From: Terrisporobacter petrolearius
GTDB taxonomy: Bacteria > Bacillota > Clostridia > Peptostreptococcales > Peptostreptococcaceae
Assembly: GCF_032598785.1 (NCBI RefSeq)
Contig: NZ_CP102984.1
Direction: 5' to 3' (one strand)
Length of the DNA stretch: 64,000 bases
The position numbers were made by a program, and so were the translations under genes. Under the pieces are notes generated by a model. That model ran no database searches, was not told where the DNA came from, and was given only the letters and a program-made list of their open reading frames with translations. Of the stretch, positions 18,760 through 27,500 are shown in pieces. Numbering within the stretch: the stretch's first letter is position 1; each line of letters opens with the position of its first letter.

Positions 18760-19500
18760 TTAATCCTCATTAAGTATTACTTCATACTGATGTTTATCTG
18801 TAATAAATAAAGAACTAGTATACTCTAAAATGTCTTCTTTATCAGTAAAAACAACTCTATCAATTTTTAAAGCTAAGGAATTTAAATCAACATTTAATAA
18901 TTTTGATTGAATTTTATCTAATGCAATAGGATTAATAATTTGTTTAGCACATTGAGTTTTGTGCATATATTTTTCTCTATATAATTTATACAAAGAATTT
19001 TTATTTATAAGATCTTCATTTAAATCTGGACACATATATTTAGGAATATATATTTTTTCTAGTATTGTAGGATCCTCATCAACAAATCTGACTCTTTCTA
19101 TATGAAAAACAAGTAAAGAATCGTCTTTTATTTGCAAGTACTCCTTAACTGCATCATTAGGTTTGTCTAATTTAAATTTTAAAATTTCATTTTTCACCTT
19201 AAGCTTTTTTTCATTTGCTATTTCTGTAAAGCTTTGCATTTTCTCATAGGTAAGTTTTTGTTTTTTATATGAAACAAAGGTGCCTTTTCCTTGTCGTCTT
19301 TCTAAGACTCCTTCATTGACTAAGTTAAGAATAGCTTTATTAACTGTCATCCTGCTTACATTTTGGATCTTACAAATATCTCTTTCTGACATTAAATAAT
19401 GTCCTTCTTGTAATTCATTTTTATTAATCATATCTTTTATTATTTCTATAAGTTGAATATAAAGAGGTATTTGTGAATTTTTATCTACTAATTTCATCAT
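18760..19500 (-). CDS. nagR: GntR/UTRA-family regulator of nag genes
   Basis: A 246-residue protein with an N-terminal GntR winged helix (LMSERDICKIQNVSRMTVNKAI) and a C-terminal UTRA domain, the architecture of NagR/DasR-type regulators that respond to glucosamine-6-phosphate or N-acetylglucosamine-6-phosphate. It begins at one of two adjacent ATG codons (19500 or 19497) after AAGGGAGAG. The operon promoter upstream carries two copies of a GGTATATACC palindrome, so autoregulation is likely. Confidence 0.88.
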   Translation of the reverse strand: MMKLVDKNSQIPLYIQLIEIIKDMINKNELQEGHYLMSERDICKIQNVSRMTVNKAILNLVNEGVLERRQGKGTFVSYKKQKLTYEKMQSFTEIANEKKLKVKNEILKFKLDKPNDAVKEYLQIKDDSLLVFHIERVRFVDEDPTILEKIYIPKYMCPDLNEDLINKNSLYKLYREKYMHKTQCAKQIINPIALDKIQSKLLNVDLNSLALKIDRVVFTDKEDILEYTSSLFITDKHQYEVILNED

Positions 19501-19512
19501 TCTCTCCCTTAT

Positions 19513-19579
19513 GGTATATACCTATTGGTATATACCAATTTTATAATTTAATTATAGATAATATATTTATAAAAAGCAA
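19513..19579 (-). promoter_or_regulatory. nagR-nagA-nagB promoter with two GntR operators
   Basis: On the minus strand TTGCTT (19579-19574) and TATAAT (19556-19551) are separated by exactly 17 bp, a near-consensus sigma-A promoter. Downstream of the start lie two palindromes, TTGGTATATACCAA (19526-19539) and GGTATATACC (19513-19522), with the look of NagR-type operator boxes. Repression by roadblock is inferred. Confidence 0.8.
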
Positions 19580-19685
19580 GTTTATAAAAAATATATATGA
19601 ATAAAATAATTTATACAAAGATGGAAAATATTTTAGTAAATTATAGTTAATAATAAGTATTATTAACTATGAAAGGATGAAAAAA

Positions 19686-21221
19686 ATGAAGAATTCATAT
19701 TGGATTTTATCATCAGAAGAAAAGAAAAGCTATGAAGATTTAAACAGTGATATAAGCACAGATTATTTAATAGTAGGTGGTGGTATAGCTGGACTAACTA
19801 CAGCATATTTATTAGCTAAAGAAAATAAGGAAGTTACCATTGTAGAAGCTGATGAAATTGGATTTGGAGTATCAGGACGAAACACTGGGAAAGTAACCAG
19901 TCAACATGGTCTTATATATTCTACAATAGAAAAAGAGTATTCTAGTGAAAAAGCTAGACTTTACTATGATGCGAATGAGGAAGGATTAAAACTTATTGAA
20001 AGCATAATAAAAGACAATAATATAGATTGTAATTTTAAAATAGTTCCAAGTTTTGTTTATACAGAAGAAGAAAAATATATTAAAGATATAAAAAAAGAAT
20101 ATGAAATTTGTAAAGAATTAAACATACCTTGTGAGTATATGAGCTCTATTGAGGGAATACCACTAAGCATTAAAGGAGCTTTATGTTTTAAAAATCAAGG
20201 TCAATTTAATCCTAAAAGATATGTAGACTCTTTAGGAAAAATAAATCAAAAAATGGGTGTAAAAATTTACGAAAATACCCCTGTAGTTGATGTAGATATT
20301 GATGAAGAATGTTTAGTTAAATGTGGAAATAACAATGTTATTAGAGCAAAAAATTTAATATTAGCATCATGTAATGCATGGTATGATGGCTTAAGACTTT
20401 TTTTTGCAAAAGAAGAAGCATCAAGATCATATTTATTATGTGGAGAATTAAAAAATAAAATATCAGAAGGAAATTATATTAGTGTAGAAATGCCAACTAG
20501 AACCTTTAGAACTTGTAAAGATGATAAGGGAAGAGAGCTTTTAATAACTGGGGGTCATGATCATAAAACTGGAAAATGTAATAATGAGTGCGATAACTTT
20601 AAAGCCATAGAAGACTTTGCTAAGGGGACATTTCATTTGAAAGATAAAGATATTATAGCTGACTGGTCTACCCAAGATTATGTTTCCTTAGATAATATAC
20701 CCTACATTGGAAGGATTAATAATGAAAAAAATAATGTATATATTATAACTGGAACTAGTAAATGGGGACTTAGTAATAGTAGCGTAGGTGCTATTTTAAT
20801 TAAAGATTTAATAACTAAAAACCATTCTAAATATGAGGAATTATATAATCCAAGTAGATTAAAAAGCTATTTAAATGTGAAGTTTTTAGAAACTAATATA
20901 GAAGTTGCATTTGACTATATAAAAGGAAAGTTTATATCAGGAAGTAGTGAACTGCCTGGCAAAGATGAAGGAAAAGTAGTAAGTATAAATGGAAAGAGAT
21001 GTGGAGCGTATAGAGATAAAAATGGCAATTTATTTATACTAGATATTACTTGTACCCATTTAGGCTGCGAACTTCGTTTTAATAGTGGTGAAAAGACTTG
21101 GGATTGCCCATGTCATGGAAGTAGATTTTCTTATAAAGGTGAGATTATAAATGGACCAGCACTGAGACCTCTAAAGACTTATGATAAAGGTAAAAACAAA
21201 ATTGATCCTAAAATATTATAA
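19686..21221 (+). CDS. FAD-dependent oxidoreductase with C-terminal Rieske domain
   Basis: A 511-residue protein combining a DAO-type flavin domain and a Rieske [2Fe-2S] domain. The FAD-binding Rossmann motif VGGGIAGLTTAYLLA is near residue 30. At the C-terminus, CTHLGCEL and CPCHGSRFSYKGE give the two Cys and two His ligands of the cluster, ending in the usual GPALRPL. The ATG at 19686 is preferred to 19677 because GAAAGG lies 9 nt upstream. Such proteins oxidise amines or glycine-like substrates; the exact substrate and electron acceptor are unknown. It is monocistronic as far as can be seen. Confidence 0.9.
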   Translation: MKNSYWILSSEEKKSYEDLNSDISTDYLIVGGGIAGLTTAYLLAKENKEVTIVEADEIGFGVSGRNTGKVTSQHGLIYSTIEKEYSSEKARLYYDANEEGLKLIESIIKDNNIDCNFKIVPSFVYTEEEKYIKDIKKEYEICKELNIPCEYMSSIEGIPLSIKGALCFKNQGQFNPKRYVDSLGKINQKMGVKIYENTPVVDVDIDEECLVKCGNNNVIRAKNLILASCNAWYDGLRLFFAKEEASRSYLLCGELKNKISEGNYISVEMPTRTFRTCKDDKGRELLITGGHDHKTGKCNNECDNFKAIEDFAKGTFHLKDKDIIADWSTQDYVSLDNIPYIGRINNEKNNVYIITGTSKWGLSNSSVGAILIKDLITKNHSKYEELYNPSRLKSYLNVKFLETNIEVAFDYIKGKFISGSSELPGKDEGKVVSINGKRCGAYRDKNGNLFILDITCTHLGCELRFNSGEKTWDCPCHGSRFSYKGEIINGPALRPLKTYDKGKNKIDPKIL

Positions 21222-21444
21222 TTTATAAGGGACAATAGTATGAAAAAATAAATCATTATGACGACGTACTAAATATACGGTAGATGGCTTAATTGAAACG
21301 GTAATTAATACTCCTTTTTTATTGCAAAAACTATAAATATATTTCAAAATTCATATAAATTTCATGTTACTTTCCATTTCTATTCACACAAAAAATATTA
21401 TATGTTGTAATATATAAATAAGAAATAAATTTAGGAGGATCCAA

Positions 21445-22557
21445 ATGTCTCAAGATAAACCAAATAAAGAAAGTGAAATCATTGATATTGTAGAAACTAC
21501 AGACGAGACTGTAGATCATTCACATAAAGAAAATAGTGAAGAAAAGCAAAGTAAACTAAAAAAGTACATAGGAGGTAAAAGAGGTAAGACAATACTAATT
21601 ATTCTATTTGTAGCAATTATAGGTATGGGAGCAGGTTTTTATGTAGGAATTGATATGGGAAGAACTTTACCTGCTACTCATAAATCCTATAATAAATCAC
21701 AAGTATTAGCTACTGTCGGAGATGTAAAAATAACAGGAGCAGATTTCGCAAAAAAAATGGAACCCTACTTCTATTACCAAGGATTAAAGAAATTATCAAA
21801 TGAAGAAATTGAATCTCAAGAAGCAAGTACAATAAATTATATGACAAACTTAGAAGCATTATACAAAGCTGGAACACAAGCAAAGATTACAGTAACAGAA
21901 GATGAAGTTGATAGTAACTATTCTAAAACTATGTCATCAATTGAATCATCATTTAATTTGACGGAGGATGCGTATCTAAGTAAGTTTAATATTACTAAAG
22001 ACTATATGAAAGAAAGTTTAAAAAAAGAAATGATAGCAACAACCTATCTACAAAAAAACTCTAAAGTAAGTGAAAAAGAAGCTAAAAATTATTATAGCAA
22101 TAATAAAAAAGATTTCTTCCAAACAAGGGCATCTCATATCTTAATTAGTAATTACGATGAAAATGGAAAAGAATTAAGTGATGATAAAAAGAAAGCAAAT
22201 AAAGAATTAGCAGAAAAACTACTTAAAAGAGCCCTAAAAGGAGAAAATTTTGATGATTTAGCCCTTGAATATTCTAATGACTCTTATAATTCTAGTAAGG
22301 GTGGTGATTTAGGGTATTTTAGCAAAGGAAAAATGGATGATAACTTTGAAGAAGCAGCATTTTCTTTAAAAACTAATGAAATTTATCCTAAGGTAGTGGA
22401 GACTAATTATGGATATCATATTATTAAAAAGACTGGTGAAAAATATAGTGATTTTGATGATGTAAAAGAATCTCTAATAGAAACTTTAAGCAATGATAAG
22501 CAAAGCACGCTATTAGAAGATGCTTTAGAAAAATATGATGTTAAAGTAAATATGTAA
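21445..22557 (+). CDS. membrane-anchored parvulin-type peptidyl-prolyl isomerase (PrsA-like foldase)
   Basis: 370 residues. An acidic cytoplasmic N-terminus (1-48) is followed by one membrane helix (about 49-68), then a SurA/PrsA-like helical region with a signature near residues 90-200 and a parvulin domain (about 220-335) with RASHILI, GGDLGYFSKG, FEEAAFSL and NYGYHIIK. It should fold secreted proteins outside the membrane. Unlike classical PrsA there is no lipobox Cys; the anchor is a signal-anchor helix. TAGGAGGA precedes ATG. It is followed by an insertion-sequence cluster. Confidence 0.87.
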   Translation: MSQDKPNKESEIIDIVETTDETVDHSHKENSEEKQSKLKKYIGGKRGKTILIILFVAIIGMGAGFYVGIDMGRTLPATHKSYNKSQVLATVGDVKITGADFAKKMEPYFYYQGLKKLSNEEIESQEASTINYMTNLEALYKAGTQAKITVTEDEVDSNYSKTMSSIESSFNLTEDAYLSKFNITKDYMKESLKKEMIATTYLQKNSKVSEKEAKNYYSNNKKDFFQTRASHILISNYDENGKELSDDKKKANKELAEKLLKRALKGENFDDLALEYSNDSYNSSKGGDLGYFSKGKMDDNFEEAAFSLKTNEIYPKVVETNYGYHIIKKTGEKYSDFDDVKESLIETLSNDKQSTLLEDALEKYDVKVNM

Positions 22558-22802
22558 TATTAAAATTTAAAATTATGAAAAATAGATATGATAATTAAGG
22601 CTCCTTTTATGTAGTATAATCCCCTTATAGTAGACACATAAAAAAAGGCATCGTATAATGATGCTAAATGTAACTACAATAAGACCAGCTAGTTAAAGTC
22701 AACATATTTTATTGAATTTTATATTATGTGTTTTTAGACACAATTAATAGACTATCAAATTTCAACGAAAAATTGATGATTTACTGTGAAAATAGTTCGT
22801 AA

Positions 22803-24111
22803 TTAGCCGTTAGGCAAAGCATTTACTAACGATTGATTTTTTAAATACATCTTGAGGTGTAATTTAGGGTTACGTATTTCATATGGCTTTTGGTTGCGTA
22901 GTACAGAAAAAATGTATTTCATTAACTTATGCATAATAGCAATTAATCCAACTTTTTTACTTTTACCATTCATATTATTTTTATAATAATCTAGTAAGAC
23001 AGAGTTGGTAGCTTCACCATTACGCTTAGTTCTAACTGAAGCCAATGCGACAGCATACAAAGCCCTTCGGCCAATACGTGTGCCACGCTTTGAAATATGA
23101 TTGTTACTACCTTTAAATTTACCTGATTCATTTACTGATGGATCAAGGCCAAAGAATGCTACAAGATGTTTAGGTTTAGTGAAATTTTTAATATTACCAA
23201 TTTCACTAATTATAGTAATTGCAGTGAGTTCACCAATACCGGATATTGATTGTAGTAATTCAATATTATTAATAATATCCTGAGGAATTTTACCACTAGC
23301 AATAATTTTTTTTTATTTCAGATAGTATTAATTCTATCTGCAGTTCAAAAGTTTCAATAATATTTATATCAGATATTAATTTTACAAAAAAGCTAGAACA
23401 AGGAATTCCCGTTTCAATTGCATTATTTGCTGATTCAATTAATTTTGAATATTTATCCTCTGCATATTTTAGACCTTTTTTAGAGGTTAAAAGTATACGG
23501 ATTAAATCTTGTTTATTTGCAACTAAGATATCATCTGGCTTTGGATAATATTTTAATACTTGTAAAGAAGTTTTTGAAGTTGTATCTGAAAAAATATTAC
23601 AATATTCAGGAATCATTTGACGTAAATCATTAGAAAGTTTTTTCTTAAAAGTTGATTTTGTATCTGTAAGCTTATAGTACTCTCTTGTAAGTGATTTCAA
23701 GGCATATAAGTCAGGATTAAAATTACTAGAAAGCTTAATATCTTGGTATTTGCATATCTTGGCAATGTTTAGGGCATCTTTTTTATCATTTTTCACTTTC
23801 CTTATATCAAAATTCTTGTTAGAATTAGTAATAAGAGGATTGATGGTAAATACATCAAAACCTTTCTTATTAAGGTAGTGGAAAAGAGATAAATGGTAGA
23901 TCCCAGTGGATTCCATGAAAGTGGGCGCTTTCGTATTAAATTTCTTTTCCACTTTTTCTATTTCAGAAACTAAACGATTAAAGCCTTCCAAAGTATGATT
24001 TATTCTAAATGATTTCCTGTATATTTCACCGTTAGGTGCAAGTATAGCAACTATTGAAAAATCAGCGGCTACATCTATTCCAAGTACTGGATTATTAATA
24101 AATTTTGACAT
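22803..24111 (-). pseudogene. IS110-family transposase, frameshifted at an A9 run
   Basis: The N-terminal 271 residues (24111-23296) are a RuvC-like DEDD domain: VLGIDVAADFSIVAI with the first Asp, FMESTGIYH with the Glu, and VKNDKKDALNIAKIC with the last Asp pair. The frame then stops. The next frame continues with the Tnp-IS110 C-terminal domain (LLQSISGIGELTAITIISEI, then FFGLDPSVNESG, and HISKRGTRIGRRALY with the catalytic-type Ser region). The two join across nine A residues (23314-23306 on the minus strand); eight would be in frame, giving about 435 residues. It may be a 1-bp insertion, a sequencing homopolymer error or a transcriptional slippage site. Confidence 0.8.
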
Positions 24112-24360
24112 TTTAGTATCTCCTTATTTTTAATATATTGAGATAGAATAGAGATTCCATTTCTATCAGTAATTCTACAACCTTGTTTGTGACACGAATA
24201 ATTCCCTCCGGGGAAATTCAACCAGCTAAACATAGAACTATTACTGATGGAATGATACGCTTTTTTACGGGTATATGATCTCTAAGATCTCCCAGGGGGG
24301 ATACATCTATCCTCTATTCAGTAAAGATTATACTATATTTATCAAAGTTGAATCCAACCT
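24112..24360 (-). ncRNA. candidate bridge RNA / structured left end of IS110 element
   Basis: About 250 nt of non-coding DNA directly upstream of the IS110 transposase, richer in G+C than its surroundings. On the minus strand several hairpins are visible: GATAGAA/TTCTATC around a 12-nt loop, AATTTCCC-CGGA-GGGAATT, and a long-range pairing of TTCCATCAGTAAT with ATTACTGAT...ATGGAA. A TATAAT box lies near 24333. In IS110-group elements this position encodes the bridge RNA that guides insertion. The assignment is by position and structure only. Confidence 0.45.
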
Positions 24361-24518
24361 TAGGAATAATATTTATTAATAGAAAACAAGCTAAGAAATG
24401 ACTTAAGATCCGGTAGGATTTTAGATAGATTTTTAAATTTAGAAAAGTTGTTAATGTTCGTTAGATTATTAGAAAGTTTTCTATCAAATGTTACAACTAG
24501 ATTATACAAGGGGGTTCT

Positions 24519-24836
24519 ATGTCTAAAAAATATAATAAATATAATAAATAAGTAAAATTGAAAGCTGTAGATATGTATATAAATCAAGGTATGAGTGCAG
24601 TTAGTGTTGCTCGTTCTTTAGATATAAAAGATAAAACTCAGGTTCAAAGATGGGTTAAATTGTATAATGCCAAGGGTGAAACTGCCTTTGATGAAGAAAC
24701 TAGAGGTAGAGCTACTGGTTATAAAAAAGGTAGACCTAAAACTAAATTTAATTCTATTGAAGAAGAATTAAATTATTTAAGGATGGAGAATGAATTCTTA
24801 AAAAAGTTATATACCCTATCGGGCAAGAAAAAATAA
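24519..24836 (+). pseudogene. IS3-family orfA with premature stop
   Basis: Starts at ATG 24519 after GGGGG and encodes a helix-turn-helix OrfA (MYINQGMSAVSVARSL, IKDKTQVQRWVK) with a leucine-zipper-like tail, but codon 11 is TAA (24549-24551). An A6 run near 24830 is the likely -1 frameshift site for making the OrfAB fusion. With the stop, no full product is expected unless translation restarts at TTG 24558. Confidence 0.8.
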
Positions 24837-25696
24837 GTGATAGGTTCTTAATCATCAAGTCATTATCTCATAAGTATAGTGTTTCAAGTCTTTGTAAGTT
24901 AGCAGGAGTATCGCGAAGCGCTATTATAAATGGATTAACGGACCTTTACAAACTACCGATAGGGATAAAGAAAATAACATTATAAAACAACACATTTTAG
25001 AGTTGCATAAAAAATATAGAGGTACCTACGGTAGGAAAAGAATTTGTATATATTTAAATAGAGTTTTATCATTTGATGTAAATCATAAAAGAGTATATAG
25101 ATTAATGAAAGAATTAGGAATCAAATCTGTTATTAGAAAAAAAGTATATAAGCGTAAATTCAAGACATCTAAAATAGCTGATAATATACTGAATAGGAAT
25201 TTTACAGCTACTAGACCACTAGAAAAAATATGCATGGATATAACATACATACCTGTTAGTAATAAGCCAGGTAAATTTATATATATGAATGCCGCAAAAG
25301 ATTTATTTAATGGAAATTGTAGCATATGATATTAGTTCAAGAAACGATACATTATTAGTTCAAAATACAATAGATAAACTTTTAAATATGAACTTGCAAA
25401 AAAACTGTATAATACATACAGATCAAGGGTTTCAGTATACTAGAAAACAATACTCATATAAGTTAAAAATTAATGGAATTAAGCAATCTATGTCTAGAAG
25501 AGGTAACTGTTGGGATAACGCTCCTATTGAAAGTTTTTTTAGTCATTTAAAATGTGAACTAGTCTATCTAGTTGATACAAGAGATTCAAAAGAAATCACA
25601 AAACTTATAGAGGAATATATTTATTTCTACAATCACGAACGTGTACAAATAAAAAATGGCATGAGTCCAGTTGAATACCGAACACATGCCGCTTAA
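24812..25696 (+). pseudogene. IS3-family orfB (DDE integrase) with two frameshifts
   Basis: The HTH_21 region and rve integrase core are recognisable: RGTYGRKRI, CMDITYIP (first Asp), HTDQGFQYT (second Asp), APIESFFSHLK (Glu) and a C-terminal YNHERVQIKNGMSPVEYR. The frame breaks at about 24922 (one base missing in the AYYKW motif) and at about 25310 (two bases missing before IVAYDIS). Together with the orfA stop this makes the IS3 element inactive on its own. Confidence 0.85.
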
Positions 25697-25816
25697 AGTG
25701 CCTTTTTTATGAGTGTCTACTTGACAGGGTCATAACTAATGAAGGAGCTTTTATTGATAAAAACTAATAATTTTGGTATTATTTATGTGTGTATTATAAA
25801 GAGAGGGGTTTTTTAT

Positions 25817-26161
25817 ATGATAATAAGAAAATCACAAATTAGAACAGATGAATCTAATTTAAAAGATGGAAAGGGATTAGTTAAAAGAGAATTTATAGTT
25901 GAAGGTGACAACTTAAGGGGAAAGGCAAAATTATTTTCAAAAATAACCATACCAGTAGGAAATTCTATAGGAATGCATGACCATATAGATGACTTTGAAA
26001 TTTATTACATAACAAAGGGTAAAGGAAAAGTTTTAGATAATGATGAGTTTGTAGAAGTACATGAAGGTGATGCAATATACACTGCTGATGGAAACAAACA
26101 CTGCATAGAAAATATAGGTAATGAAGATTTAGAATTTATAGCTGTTGTAATAAATGAGTAA
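25817..26161 (+). CDS. cupin-domain protein
   Basis: A 114-residue single-domain cupin. The two conserved motifs are visible: GMHDHIDDFEIYYITKGKG (metal-binding His, His, Glu) and EGDAIYTADGNKHCIENIG (His). The ATG at 25817 follows AGAGAGGGG; the longer frame from 25739 reads through the IS edge and has no good start. Small cupins of this kind bind metal and act as sugar isomerases, dioxygenases or sensors; the role here is unknown. A strong terminator follows at once, so it is monocistronic. Confidence 0.85.
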   Translation: MIIRKSQIRTDESNLKDGKGLVKREFIVEGDNLRGKAKLFSKITIPVGNSIGMHDHIDDFEIYYITKGKGKVLDNDEFVEVHEGDAIYTADGNKHCIENIGNEDLEFIAVVINE

Positions 26162-26162
26162 T

Positions 26163-26193
26163 AAAAAACTCTAGGATATTCCTAGAGTTTTTT
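26163..26193 (+). terminator. rho-independent terminator after the cupin gene
   Basis: Stem AAAAAACTCTAGGA / TCCTAGAGTTTTTT with a 3-nt loop; the stop codon is just upstream. Confidence 0.88.
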
Positions 26194-26333
26194 ATTACAA
26201 ATTAAAATTTAACCTGTAATATAGTATAATTTTATTATCATATATTAAACATTTTTAAAGTTTAAATATACATTTTTGAAAAAAATGTTATAATAGTAAA
26301 TAGTGTTATTTTAATATAATATGGAGGATTTAA

Positions 26334-27401
26334 ATGAGCAATACGAAATCACAAATAAAAGATATAATAATGGATTTCTCAAATGAAAACTTAAATAAAG
26401 ATTTTACACAAAAGAGTACGGAAATCCTAGACATACTAGAAGATGCAAATAGAGAAATATTAGAGACTTCAAGAACTGATATATGGGCTGCTTCTATATT
26501 AAACATAGTGTTAGATATGAACGGAGTATTTAACAAAAAACATTCAATGTATATGACAAAGAAAGATTTTTCTCAAAAAATAGGAGTATCAGCAGGAACG
26601 ATAAAAAATAAAGCTGAAACTGTTAAAGAAATCTTAAACTTACAAGAAAATGACGTAAGAGTAATGATAACTTCTGCAAATGATACGACTGATAATGTAG
26701 AAGAAGAAGAAATAGTAGCTAAAAAAGAAGTTGCTGTAACAACTGAATCACAAGTTGAAGAAGTAAAAGACGAAAAACAAAAATTGTATCAACATTTCAT
26801 GCAATTAGCTCATGAATCAAATGAGTTAAAAGAAAAAGTTGAAAACTTTGAAAATGCTATAAAAGTTGCAGTTGAAATGATTGAAAATAATGGTGAAGTT
26901 ATATATTGGGAAGATGAAATAACAAAACCATATATGATAGCTTTACAAGATTTAGGAAATTTATTTAATAATAACAAAGACTATGATTCGGCTAAAAGAG
27001 TATATGAATTATTATTGAATTTAAATCCACAAGACCATCAAGGTATAAGATATAAATTAATAAATATGTTTATAGATAAAAATGATAGAAAAGAAATAAA
27101 TGATTTATTTGCAAGATATAAAGATGATAAAACTGCAATATGGTTATACAGTAAAGCTTTATACTACTACAAAAACAACAATATATTTATGGCAAAGGAT
27201 GCATTAAAAGATGCAGTAAATACAAATAAGTATATAGCATTAAAATTAATAAAATGGACTGCTTTTATGCAAATGTCAGGAGTATATATAAACCCTGTAT
27301 TATTTAACGAAGCAAACTTCTATTGTGAAGAGTCAATAAACTTATGGAAAAAAACTAAAGGATCTATAGATTGGTTATTAAAAAATGTATTAAAAAAATA
27401 A
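26334..27401 (+). CDS. DUF6398-like N-terminal domain plus TPR-like C-terminal protein
   Basis: A 355-residue soluble protein. Residues 1-110 are helical with LETSRTDIWAASILNIVLDMNG and a HTH-like FSQKIGVSAGTIKNKAETV, resembling DUF6398 domains. Residues 115-165 are a charged, Glu/Lys-rich linker likely to form a coiled coil. The remainder (about 195-350) has tetratricopeptide-like helix pairs (LGNLFNNNKDYDSAKRVYELLLNLNPQD). The HTH and TPR suggest a regulator or scaffold, but no function is known to me. ATGGAGGATTTAA precedes ATG. Convergent with the PfoR-like gene downstream. Confidence 0.65.
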   Translation: MSNTKSQIKDIIMDFSNENLNKDFTQKSTEILDILEDANREILETSRTDIWAASILNIVLDMNGVFNKKHSMYMTKKDFSQKIGVSAGTIKNKAETVKEILNLQENDVRVMITSANDTTDNVEEEEIVAKKEVAVTTESQVEEVKDEKQKLYQHFMQLAHESNELKEKVENFENAIKVAVEMIENNGEVIYWEDEITKPYMIALQDLGNLFNNNKDYDSAKRVYELLLNLNPQDHQGIRYKLINMFIDKNDRKEINDLFARYKDDKTAIWLYSKALYYYKNNNIFMAKDALKDAVNTNKYIALKLIKWTAFMQMSGVYINPVLFNEANFYCEESINLWKKTKGSIDWLLKNVLKK

Positions 27402-27429
27402 GGCTGTGTTTATACAGCCTTATTTTTTA
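27393..27429 (+). terminator. rho-independent terminator
   Basis: Stem AAAAAAATAAGGCTGT / ACAGCCTTATTTTTT with a 6-nt loop. The upstream gene's stop codon lies inside the 5' arm. Confidence 0.88.
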
Positions 27430-27448
27430 TACTAATATATGGCTTGCC

Positions 27449-27500
27449 CATGAGGGAAGGGAATTTTAAGCAACGGACCAAGTTGTTGGCGCATAATTTT
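27449..27500. repeat. dispersed repeat element, copy 2
   Basis: CATGAGGGAAGGGAATTTT followed by AAGCAACGGACC and GTTGTTGGCGCAT. These words match the elements near 8350-8432 and 62599-62690. It lies between two convergent genes, next to a terminator. Relationship to known repeat families is unclear. Confidence 0.5.

Larger units (their letters stand above)
22674..24498 (-). mobile_element. nested IS110-family element (ends inferred)
   Basis: Contains an IS110-type DEDD transposase on the minus strand plus a long non-coding segment upstream of it. The IS3 sequence appears to be split at AACTA, which is present at 22672-22676 and again at 24495-24499. This would place a CT dinucleotide core at each end, as known for the IS621 group. 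IS110 elements lack terminal inverted repeats, so these ends are a proposal, not an observation. Confidence 0.45.
22618..25732 (+). mobile_element. decayed IS3-family (IS150-like) element interrupted by an IS110-family element
   Basis: Terminal inverted repeats frame the region: GTAGACAC-ATAAAAAAAGGCA near 22632-22651 on the left, and the inverse complement of GTAGACACTCATAAAAAAGGCA near 25698-25719 on the right, each with a C-rich outer end. The two halves of the IS3 element are separated by about 1.8 kb carrying an oppositely oriented IS110 transposase. Removing that insert leaves about 1.3 kb, the normal size of an IS3 element. The transposase genes are disabled (see below). Exact outer ends are uncertain by a few bases, and a possible TAA target duplication flanks it. 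Confidence 0.7.

Noticed and set aside
24360..24587. Minus-strand frame next to IS3 orfA
   Set aside because: Overlaps the orfA start, low complexity, and crosses the proposed IS110/IS3 junction.
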